Assembly (NCBI GenBank): GCA_043798715.1
Contig: JAZDOK010000099.1
Location: 8,512-72,511 of the forward strand
Direction: 5' to 3'
Source of the DNA: JAZDOK01 sp043798715
Lineage (GTDB): Bacteria > Vulcanimicrobiota > JAZDOK01
DNA length: 64,000 bases
Part shown: positions 7,798-14,649 of the stretch, in pieces
Numbering within the stretch: position 1 is the first letter of the stretch
How the letters are laid out: each line of letters begins with the position of its first letter
The notes under the pieces: model-generated
What the model saw: the letters and a program-made list of their open reading frames with translations, nothing else
Databases searched by the model: none
Told to the model about the DNA's origin: nothing
Translations under genes and position numbers: made by a program

Positions 7798-8919
7798 ATG
7801 CAAAGATGCAAAACAATGAAAGCTAAAGCTTCTCCCTCCATCCTGTTTCTGGTCTTGACCTGCTGCCTGCTTCTTTCAGGTTGCGCGGGAACCAGTTCGT
7901 CCCCCTCCGAGTCTCCGTCCGGCACCACTGGAAGCATGAGCGGAGTTGTCCAGATTTCAGGGGGCGGCCAGGCCACCCCGAAAGACGCCGTAGTCAAGGT
8001 GCAAAACGTCCTCCTCGCCAAGGGGAGTCAACCGTGCTACACGATCGTTCCGGATGAAAGCGGTAGCTGGTCGCTCTATGGCATCCCCCTGGGGACTTAT
8101 TCCGTTCAGGTCTTTCTGAACGGCTATCTCCTGAAATCCACAACTGCCGGGATTACGGCCGATGCCGTGACGGCGGTGCCGGCGCTGGTCCTGCAGCCGG
8201 CCGTAAACCCGCCGACGATCTATACCTTCACTATTTCCCCTCCCAGCGGCCCGGTCGAAACATCCGGGGTCTTCTCCGTAGACGTCTCGCCCGTCTCTTC
8301 ACGGAGCATCAAGTCAGTCGCTGTTTTTTCTTCAACAATGCATATAACCTACGCCCTGCCCAAGGTGGTCTCTTCCATAAAGACCTATGCGGCTGATTTT
8401 AAAGTGGATTCCAACTGGAACGGAACCATCACCTGGACCGCCTTTGCCGTGGACAGCTCCGACGCCGTCTCCAGCATAACCGCCACCTTCGAGGTGACGG
8501 AAATTACTCCGACCCCCTCTCCGACTCCGTCTTCAACCCCAAGTCCCACTCCGACTTCCTCGGCGACCCCCACGGCAACCCCCACTCCGAGCGGCGTACC
8601 GACTCCCACCCCCTCTTCCGGTCCCTCGCCCATCGGCACCTGGCAGTACATGGATCAGGGCTCAGTATTCGGGTTCCGCTACGTTATCACCCAGAGCGAC
8701 ATCAGGGAGGATATCTACTACGCTGGACAGTGGATTAACGGCCTGCCATATACCGAACAGGGTAAGGCTATTCGCTTTGTATCCGGAAATTCCAGGATCG
8801 AGGTCTATCGTCCACCGTTTACCGAAACCCTCGAGACCTTCTATGTGGGTTCAAATAATCATCTCTGGATTATCGACGAAAATGGTGTCGATTCCGATAC
8901 CGAGGCCGTGAAAATTTAG
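7798..8919 (+). CDS. Lipoprotein with carboxypeptidase-regulatory-like domain and PT-rich linker
   Basis: 373 residues. An N-terminal signal ends in a lipobox (LLLSGCAG, Cys near residue 29), so it is probably exported and lipidated. Residues about 45-125 resemble a CarboxypepD_reg-like beta sandwich (SGVVQISGGG, GSWSLYGIPLGTYSVQVF). An Ig-like segment follows (about 135-235). A stalk of repeated Pro-Thr/Ser units (about 238-280) leads to a C-terminal beta-rich domain of about 90 residues starting GTWQYMDQG, which recalls lipocalin-like extracytoplasmic domains. It is divergently placed from the DUF1893/kinase genes. The ligand is unknown. Confidence 0.8.
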   Translation: MQRCKTMKAKASPSILFLVLTCCLLLSGCAGTSSSPSESPSGTTGSMSGVVQISGGGQATPKDAVVKVQNVLLAKGSQPCYTIVPDESGSWSLYGIPLGTYSVQVFLNGYLLKSTTAGITADAVTAVPALVLQPAVNPPTIYTFTISPPSGPVETSGVFSVDVSPVSSRSIKSVAVFSSTMHITYALPKVVSSIKTYAADFKVDSNWNGTITWTAFAVDSSDAVSSITATFEVTEITPTPSPTPSSTPSPTPTSSATPTATPTPSGVPTPTPSSGPSPIGTWQYMDQGSVFGFRYVITQSDIREDIYYAGQWINGLPYTEQGKAIRFVSGNSRIEVYRPPFTETLETFYVGSNNHLWIIDENGVDSDTEAVKI

Positions 8920-9028
8920 CGGTCGGCTTCATGCAAAGGGTTGCCATTGCGGGAACGGGGTGACCGGCCCCCTTTAACAACGTGATGATTCGAGGTCCGC
9001 AACCTCTCTAGGCCGGGGCCTTCCTTTC

Positions 9029-9037
9029 TGCTATAAT
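9029..9037 (+). promoter_or_regulatory. Extended -10 promoter of miaB
   Basis: TGCTATAAT is a perfect extended -10 box ending 7 nt before the miaB ATG at 9045. No -35 is seen at the expected place. This spacing implies a leaderless transcript. The same box and spacing recur in the miaB relic at 14452-14460. Confidence 0.55.
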
Positions 9038-9044
9038 ACTATTC

Positions 9045-10364
9045 ATGCTGAATCGTCCTTACTGCTTTTTTACATACGGCTGCCAGATGAACGAGTACGA
9101 CTCCGAGGCGCTCGCCGGCGCCCTGGAATCGCTCGGCTGCTGGCCGGTAAAGACCCCGGAAGAGGCCGGAATCGTTCTTTTCAACACCTGCTGCGTCCGG
9201 AAGAAGGCCGACGAGAAGGTCTATGGGCGCCTGGGCGACTTCAGGCGCCTGAAAGCGGCCGATCCCTCGGTCATCCTGATCGTTTGCGGCTGCCTGGCCC
9301 AGAAGGATGGAAAAGCCCTGCGCCGGCGCTTCCCTCACGTGGACCTGGTCATAGGGACGGGCAACCTGGCCCGCTTCGCGGAAATCCTGGAGGATTTCTC
9401 ATCGAGCCGACAGGGCGGGGTCTTTCTGGACGGGGATGGGGGGGAGCCCCGGCTTCCGCTCAGCCGCAAAAGCAGCCTCTTTGCCTTCCTGCCCATCAGC
9501 ACGGGATGCGACTGCTTCTGCACCTATTGCATCGTGCCCTTCGTAAGGGGGCGCTTTAAAAGCCGCTCTCCGGAAACCATCCTCAGAGAAATTGAAGATA
9601 TGGCTTCGCAGGGATACCGGGAAGTGACCCTCCTGGGGCAGAACGTCAATTCCTATGGAGCGGACCTTCCCGGCTCCATGGATTTTGCGGAGCTCATGAA
9701 CCGCGCCGGGAAGATTGATGGGATCCGGAGGCTCCGCTTCACCACTTCCCATCCCCGCGATTTGACCGTAAGGATCATTGAGGAGATCCGGGACAACCCT
9801 AAAGTCTGCGAGCACATCCACCTCCCTCTACAGTCCGGGAATGACGAGGTGCTGAGAAGGATGGGGCGCGGCTATACCGTAGACGAGTACCGCTCTCTCC
9901 TCAAAAGGATCAGGGACTCTATTCCGGGCGTGAGCGTCACCACCGATTTCATCGTGGGCTTTCCCGGCGAGACGGAGGAGCAGTTCCGGGAGACCCTGGA
10001 GCGGGTGGAGGAGTTTGAATTTGACGCCGCCTTCATGTTCGCTTACTCACCGCGCGAGGGGACGGCGGCGGCCGCCATGAAGGACTCTATTTTAAGCGGG
10101 GAGAAACTGCGCCGCCTCAACACGCTCATAGAAGCGCAGAACGCCATAACCATGCGCAAAAACAGGCTCCTGGAGGGAACACTCCAGGAAGTTCTGGTAG
10201 AGGGAGCCAGCCGGAAGGATCCCGGGACGCTCACCTCCCGCACAAAAAGCCATCGCATCGTTGCTTTTAAAGGCGAAGGGATCCAATCCGGCGACTTGAA
10301 AAAAGTCTTAATCGAGAAGGGATTCACCTGGGGTCTCACCGGCCGGCTGGAGCCGCAGGGGTAA
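9045..10364 (+). CDS. miaB: tRNA-2-methylthio-N6-isopentenyladenosine synthase MiaB
   Basis: 439-residue methylthiotransferase that adds the 2-methylthio group to i6A37 of tRNAs reading UNN codons. The N-terminal UPF0004 domain carries three Cys for the auxiliary cluster (YGCQMNEYDSE, NTCCVR, VCGCLAQ). The radical SAM motif is CDCFCTYC (residues about 158-165) after PISTGCD, and a TRAM domain closes the protein (about 375-437). Length is typical. ATG 9045 is only 7 nt from TATAAT and there is no Shine-Dalgarno. Its 3' end overlaps the convergent gene 10308-10592. Two decayed mini-copies lie at 13303-13432 and 14432-14625. Confidence 0.95.
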   Translation: MLNRPYCFFTYGCQMNEYDSEALAGALESLGCWPVKTPEEAGIVLFNTCCVRKKADEKVYGRLGDFRRLKAADPSVILIVCGCLAQKDGKALRRRFPHVDLVIGTGNLARFAEILEDFSSSRQGGVFLDGDGGEPRLPLSRKSSLFAFLPISTGCDCFCTYCIVPFVRGRFKSRSPETILREIEDMASQGYREVTLLGQNVNSYGADLPGSMDFAELMNRAGKIDGIRRLRFTTSHPRDLTVRIIEEIRDNPKVCEHIHLPLQSGNDEVLRRMGRGYTVDEYRSLLKRIRDSIPGVSVTTDFIVGFPGETEEQFRETLERVEEFEFDAAFMFAYSPREGTAAAAMKDSILSGEKLRRLNTLIEAQNAITMRKNRLLEGTLQEVLVEGASRKDPGTLTSRTKSHRIVAFKGEGIQSGDLKKVLIEKGFTWGLTGRLEPQG

Positions 10365-10592
10365 GGCGCCTGACGCCTTCTTATATCTCAGATACAAGTC
10401 TTCAACTTTCTTTCGGGCCCAGGGGGTCCTTCGCAAAAAATTCAGGCTGGACGAGATGCTCGGGTCGCTGTTGAAGCACTTTATTTTGATCTTTTTCCCC
10501 AACCCGCCCCAGCCATAGCGCTCAACCAACTCGTTAAGAATCATCTCGAGAGTTATGCCGTGAAGGGGGTTTAAGGGCTGTTGTTCGGTCAT
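10308..10592 (-). CDS. VF530 family putative DNA-binding protein
   Basis: 94 residues. NPLHGITLEMILNELVERYGW, the CFNSDPSISSSLNFLRRTPWAR block and KVEDLY are the hallmarks of the VF530 (DUF2132) family of small helical proteins annotated as DNA-binding. Its role is not established. ATG 10592 gives the usual N-terminus. The C-terminal ~20 residues run beyond the conserved domain and are encoded opposite the last 57 nt of miaB, so the two genes converge with overlapping ends. Confidence 0.88.
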   Translation of the reverse strand: MTEQQPLNPLHGITLEMILNELVERYGWGGLGKKIKIKCFNSDPSISSSLNFLRRTPWARKKVEDLYLRYKKASGALPLRLQPAGETPGESLLD

Positions 10593-10685
10593 TTATCAGC
10601 CATGCTCAGTTTCCACATCCATTCATACATGTATACTTTGCTAAAAATCCGGCTATTTGTCAAGTATGGTTACGCGCCTTTATCC

Positions 10686-11017
10686 TTATTTCTCCGCCTG
10701 CACCCTGATGTTCGTCACAGCATCCAGCGCCTTGCGAATTTCCTCCGGTTTTCCCTCGAACTGAGCCGTTGCATCGTTTGCCAGGTCTTCGGGGCGGCTT
10801 CCTGGCTCCTCCCGAGGTTAGGTGACATTAACTCTGCAAGTTCAACAGACTTCAGCTTCTTGCAGAGGTCTTCCGGAGAGACGCACCACCGCCCCCCAAT
10901 TTTCTCGGCGCCGGGCACTCCCCCGGCTTCACACCGCCGGGCGAATGTCGGCGCAGACGGCGTTTTTGCCGAGCGAGCCATTGAATCCGATAAGTTTTCA
11001 AACTCCACTGGTTTCAC
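10686..11017 (-). pseudogene. Excisionase/HTH_17-like gene broken by a frameshift
   Basis: From GTG 11017 (after AGGAAGG) the frame encodes a helix-turn-helix-like stretch: FARRCEAGGVPGAEKIGG, then RWCVSPEDLCKKL, typical of small HTH_17/excisionase-type DNA-binding proteins. Around 10800-10830 the coding quality moves to another frame. There DLANDATAQFEGKPEE and RKALDAVTNIRVQAEK run to a stop at 10686, whereas the original frame gives an Arg-rich nonsense tail to 10715. A one-base indel is the simplest explanation. It lies directly downstream of the AlbA_2 gene on the same strand and may have formed a small accessory operon with it. Confidence 0.55.
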
Positions 11018-11085
11018 CTTCCTAACCGACAGATTTTATAAGATAATCGCGTTTTTCTCAATCGGCATGTCCCGTACTTCCGCCC

Positions 11086-12453
11086 TCACTCCGCTGCCTC
11101 CCAGTGGCCGCCCTTTTTGGGACCGATCCTCTTTAAGAAGCCTTTCTCCTTGAGCTTCTTGATGTTGTTTTTTACATTCCGCAAGTTTATTCCTAAAATG
11201 CCCGCAAGCTGTTCAGCTGTCACTTTAGAACTCATGCGAACCTGCTCAATAATCTTGGTTTCATTTTTTGTTAGTGTCTCATTGGTGATCTTTTTAGTGT
11301 CATTTATAGTGTCTTTTTTAGTGTCGCCCGGTTTCCCCCAAAGTTCGGCGGGCCTGTAAAAAGTGACCAGAAAGCCGCTTTTGAGGACATTGAATTCCAC
11401 CTTCACTCCCCGCTCGGCGCACTCGTCCGCGATTCGCTTGAGGCCCGAGCCCCAGCGCTCGATGTCCTTGGATTTAAACAGTGCATCGGCAATGAGCGGG
11501 TTTCTCAGGATGGAGCGTTCCTCTCCCTTGATGAAATCTTCGGGCTTGTATCCTTCGGGAAAGTCGCCTGGATTGTAGATTTCCACCCGGTCTCTGAATA
11601 TGGCCACCTCGTTCCCTTTTGGGTTCCGGTAATCCCGGTGGCACAGCGAGTTAACGAGGGCCTCCCGCAGGGCATCCATCGGAACTTCCGGGATCTCGGT
11701 GCGTTCAAGACGGCCGAATTCCACCCTCCAGTCAATATGCTCCTTGACGTAGGTCTCCGCCTTCTGGAGCAGGTCGAAAATGTTTCCCTCGAACTGCTTG
11801 ATGTCCAGAAAGGTGCGTTTGTCCGTGCCGGCAAAGACGGCGGCCTGAACTTCAAGCGGGCTGTCATCGCAGAACAGGACTTCAGCCGCGCGGAGCAGCT
11901 TTTCGCCTCTCTTCAGGCCAAGCTTATTTAATATGGTTTCGGCATTTGTGTACTCATAGTCAATCCGGCCGACCAGGTTGGCCTTCCTGACAAAAGTTTT
12001 CAGGGCCTTCGTGTTTATGTTGGAAAGCTTCTTCCCGGAAAGCTCCTCCTCCCAGCGCGGCTCGTCACGATGTTTTTTGAGCACCATCTTCTCCAGTTCC
12101 CTCGCGGAAAGCTGGCGGTCCTCATCTCCGACCCGGATATAAGCCCGGCCGCCGGCGAAATACGGAGCATCCTCTCCGGTGAACTCCACCTTGATGCAGT
12201 CTTTCCCGCTCAGGCGGACCTTCTGAACCCCGGGATAGACGCGGGGCTCGATCCCATCCGAGATGGCGCGGGAGACATCCCTGAGAGTCTGCTCGGAAAC
12301 CTGGAGGCCGATGACCTCGCCGTTGTTTCTAATGCCGAAGTAGAGCTTACCCTTTTTGTGCTTGTTGAGGATCGCGCAAACGGAGACGACCGCGGCTTTG
12401 AGCTCGGCCGTGGACCTCTTGAGTTCCAGTGTCTCCGATTCCTTAAATCTCAT
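11086..12453 (-). CDS. AlbA_2 / ATP-binding / HTH transcriptional regulator-like protein
   Basis: 455 residues. The N-terminal AlbA_2 (Schlafen-like) domain starts with ESETLELKRS and includes LYFGIRNNGEVIGL and GRAYIRVGDEDRQLS (to about 125). A middle ATPase-like domain (HATPase_c_4) follows with EALVNSLCHRDYR and ERWGSGLKRI (about 265-360). A C-terminal winged HTH (VTAEQLAGILGINLRNVKNN) ends the protein. Such proteins are annotated as putative regulators or as ATP-dependent DNA helicase related. They are frequent in mobile and defence-rich DNA. GGGGGATGGAGC precedes ATG 12453. The nearby frameshifted excisionase-like gene and AT-rich flanks support an accessory region. Confidence 0.88.
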   Translation of the reverse strand: MRFKESETLELKRSTAELKAAVVSVCAILNKHKKGKLYFGIRNNGEVIGLQVSEQTLRDVSRAISDGIEPRVYPGVQKVRLSGKDCIKVEFTGEDAPYFAGGRAYIRVGDEDRQLSARELEKMVLKKHRDEPRWEEELSGKKLSNINTKALKTFVRKANLVGRIDYEYTNAETILNKLGLKRGEKLLRAAEVLFCDDSPLEVQAAVFAGTDKRTFLDIKQFEGNIFDLLQKAETYVKEHIDWRVEFGRLERTEIPEVPMDALREALVNSLCHRDYRNPKGNEVAIFRDRVEIYNPGDFPEGYKPEDFIKGEERSILRNPLIADALFKSKDIERWGSGLKRIADECAERGVKVEFNVLKSGFLVTFYRPAELWGKPGDTKKDTINDTKKITNETLTKNETKIIEQVRMSSKVTAEQLAGILGINLRNVKNNIKKLKEKGFLKRIGPKKGGHWEAAE

Positions 12454-12715
12454 GCTCCATCCCCCGCGCTACAGGCAAAATAAAATTGTTCCCCTGTCTT
12501 TTCCGCATATAGTTTACGTCTTATCAAGTTTTGTAATCTTAATCCCGTCTCCCCCGTCCCAGTATCATTGGCCTATTCTGTCAATTGTGTAGACGCGACC
12601 CCATTTCTCTGGGGGAGTTCGCTATCCCATCAACTTTTTTTCCTCTTCTCCCAGCAGGACTACTTTTACTTCTTTCTCTGGAAAATCCACTCTTCTACGC
12701 CCTTTCTCTTCTTCT
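12454..12715. other. AT-richer intergenic stretch with a CCCCA/TGGGG hairpin
   Basis: No credible gene is visible in these 262 bases, which are pyrimidine-rich on the plus strand. At 12599-12614 a 5-bp stem (CCCCA/TGGGG) with a 6-nt loop directly follows the sequence TGTGTAGACGCGAC. This recalls, from memory only, hairpin repeats associated with IS200/RAYT transposase genes. No transposase gene is present here. Confidence 0.3.
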
Positions 12716-13087
12716 TCATAAATTCTCTGATTCCTTATCCCTCCTTTCAAAATCCCTGACCACCAGCCAGCCGAGGGCTTCGGTGACGGAGAAGGCAGTG
12801 GAGGCGTTGATGGCGTTTCCGATGCCGGGGAGCCAGCCGACCAGGACTTGAGAGATGCCGCGGCCGATGGTGGTTCCCAGGGCTTCGGCGATGGCGGTCT
12901 TGGCGGCGGATTTGGTGATGCTGATTCCAAAGACGGCTCCAAGGGAGACGATCATGGCCACCTGGATGGGGACGATGACGGCTGCGTCGGAGCAGGGCAG
13001 TTGGGCCAGGCCCGCCCCCACCGCAGCGGCGGCTGTCGCCGCCGTGTGGATTATTCCGTGACACTTGTTTTTCTGCTCTTCGGTCAT
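12716..13087 (-). CDS. Small Gly/Ala-rich membrane-associated protein, DUF697-like
   Basis: 123 residues from ATG 13087, preceded by GGGGGAT. A TTG 15 nt earlier could add five residues. There are two to three hydrophobic, alanine/glycine-rich segments (about 10-30, 38-62 and 75-100). The closing motif VGWLPGIGNAINASTAFSVT followed by EALGW recalls the C-terminal membrane module of DUF697/YcjF-type proteins. Function is unknown. It lies in the accessory region, upstream of the AlbA_2 regulator on the same strand. Confidence 0.65.
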   Translation of the reverse strand: MTEEQKNKCHGIIHTAATAAAAVGAGLAQLPCSDAAVIVPIQVAMIVSLGAVFGISITKSAAKTAIAEALGTTIGRGISQVLVGWLPGIGNAINASTAFSVTEALGWLVVRDFERRDKESENL

Positions 13088-13562
13088 TGTCTTATCCCCC
13101 AATCGTAAATTTCCCTGGAGGAAGTGTCATCGCAATTTTGCTGCCATAACTCATCTTCTTGGTCACGGCGTAACTCTCCTCCAAAATTCCATGTTTCCTT
13201 TGCAACTTCTGTGCCCTGAATGCCATTATACCATCCCGCCTATGACAAAGACTGTCATTGTAAAAATATTGCCGTAATTTTTTCAAAAAAGCAAACTGGG
13301 AAGAATGAAGAAGTACGACTTCGACCGTTGTTTTTAAAGGGAAAGGCGTTCAATTCGGCGAATTGAACGTCCATTATTGAGAAAGGATACATAAGGGGCC
13401 TCCCGGGCTGGCTGGAGCAGCAGGGTGTCAGGAAGCTTCTTGGTTCCTTCTGAGGTACGGCGGGATTAACTCAGCCAGCTCAGCCGGTTCCAGTATCTGA
13501 CAGCGCGTCGAATAATTAAGAAACCGGCAATAAGCAATGAGTGAAAAATCTGCAGGCGACAG
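13088..13562. other. Intergenic region containing miaB relic 1
   Basis: 475 bases without an intact gene. The left half (13088-13300) is AT-rich and shows nothing recognisable. 13303-13432 holds a decayed miaB fragment, listed separately. The rest (13433-13562) leads into the L,D-transpeptidase gene without a clear promoter. Confidence 0.5.
13303..13432 (+). pseudogene. miaB relic 1: start fused to TRAM-domain end, heavily decayed
   Basis: The segment AATGAAGAAGTACGACTTCG resembles the miaB codons for MNEYDS. It is followed at once by the 3' end of miaB (counterpart of AFKGEGIQSGDLKKV to the end of the TRAM domain), so about 1.1 kb of the gene is missing. Reading-frame breaks are present (for example around 13366-13380). 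It shares the same deletion junction (ACTTCGA.. then GTTGTTTTTAAAGG) with relic 2 at 14432-14625. The two are closer to each other than to intact miaB, so one probably duplicated from the other. Confidence 0.6.
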
Positions 13563-14306
13563 ATGAGCAAAGAAAATAGGCCACTACGCCGTCCCATCCT
13601 TCTCGTATCTCTTATTATCATGATTATAACCGGCTTCCTCATATATAAGTTTGGACGCTCGTTCTGGGAGCCGCTATACATGCGTTTACTGGGCCAAAAA
13701 ACCGTCGCTGATGTGCTCAAGAAAGTCGGGCCGGAAGTTGAAAATAGATTAAAGCCGTATTTCCAGAAGACGAAGAGTGATTTTCCACCCAAAGAAATCA
13801 CCCTTCTCGTCTTTAAAGACGAGAAAATTCTTGAACTCTGGATAAAAGGAAATGATAAATGGGACTATATCCGTTCTTATCCCGTTCTCGCAGCAAGTGG
13901 CAAAGCCGGCCCAAAACTTAAAGAGGGCGATCTTCAAGTTCCGGAGGGAATCTATAATATCATCGGTCTGAATCCCAATGGTTATTTCTATCTTACCATG
14001 TTGCTGGATTATCCTAATTTGTTTGATAAAAAGAATGCATCGGTTGAAAACCGCACGAATTTAGGAGGAGATATCTGCATTCACGGGAAAGCGGCATCCA
14101 TAGGGTGTATAGCCATCGGCGATGTCGCTGTTGAAGAGGTCTTCGTTCTGGTGGCCCGGACAGGCCTGAAGAATACAAAGGTAATAATTGCCCCTAATGA
14201 TCTCAGAGTAAAACCACCAATTGATGCTGGTCAACTGAAAGTTCCCTGGGTTCAAGAATTGTACGATTCCATCAAAGAAGAATTGAACAGATATCCCAAA
14301 GTATGA
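13563..14306 (+). CDS. L,D-transpeptidase (YkuD domain), YafK-like
   Basis: 247 residues. An N-terminal hydrophobic helix (about 11-30) acts as signal anchor. The YkuD domain covers the second half. KLKEGDLQVPEGIYNI is the typical entry of YafK/ErfK-type enzymes and IHGKAASIGCIAIGD holds the catalytic His and Cys (HGx5GC). Such enzymes form or cleave 3-3 peptidoglycan cross-links or attach proteins to peptidoglycan in the periplasm. It stands alone between the two miaB relics and its codon use looks more AT-rich than its neighbours, so it may be an acquired gene. Confidence 0.88.
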   Translation: MSKENRPLRRPILLVSLIIMIITGFLIYKFGRSFWEPLYMRLLGQKTVADVLKKVGPEVENRLKPYFQKTKSDFPPKEITLLVFKDEKILELWIKGNDKWDYIRSYPVLAASGKAGPKLKEGDLQVPEGIYNIIGLNPNGYFYLTMLLDYPNLFDKKNASVENRTNLGGDICIHGKAASIGCIAIGDVAVEEVFVLVARTGLKNTKVIIAPNDLRVKPPIDAGQLKVPWVQELYDSIKEELNRYPKV

Positions 14307-14649
14307 CGGCATACGGCGCATACCATGACTTTGCCGCCGGCGGTTCTCGGCGATGTTAGATGCCGCTTGCTTTAAAGAACGGCATGAACAGTCTCCTTTT
14401 GATAATGTGATAACAGAAGGTTCGTAATTTCCCGGGCCGGGACTTTTTTTCTGCTATAATGCCCTGAATGCTGACCGTCCTGATTGCCTGTTTGCATTTG
14501 GCTGCCAGATGAACGAGTGCGACTTCGATGGTTGTTTTTAAAGGAGAAGGCGTTCAATCCGGCGAATTGAAAAAAGTCATTATTGAGAAAGGATACATAG
14601 GGGTCCTCCCGGGCCGGTTGTAGGCGGACCAGGCGGCGCCCGGTTTCAG
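14307..14649. other. Intergenic region containing miaB relic 2
   Basis: 343 bases without an intact gene. 14307-14425 shows nothing recognisable. 14432-14625 holds the second miaB relic, with a still intact-looking promoter. The GAF histidine kinase starts at 14650, directly after the relic. Confidence 0.5.
14432..14625 (+). pseudogene. miaB relic 2: promoter, start and TRAM end with the body deleted
   Basis: Upstream GGGCCGGGA and TGCTATAAT followed 7 nt later by ATG (14468) copy the miaB promoter layout. The first ~20 codons resemble miaB (GGCTGCCAGATGAACGAG is the same run as in miaB) but a one-base deletion shifts the frame to a TGA. The sequence then jumps at 14526 to the miaB 3' end (ATTGTCGC.. 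equivalent GTTGTTTTTAAAGG) and follows it to the final codons. It cannot encode MiaB. The promoter may still fire and could drive the downstream kinase gene at 14650. Confidence 0.7.

Noticed and set aside
8511..8630. Tandem-repeat (VNTR) or CRISPR-like array
   Set aside because: The repetition is an imperfect ACTCCGACC-type coding pattern for a Pro/Thr/Ser stalk inside one open frame.
10625..10665. TTGACA and TATACA on the minus strand as promoter of the VF530 gene
   Set aside because: Spacing is 22 nt, outside the usual 16-18, and no good -10 is found at the right distance.
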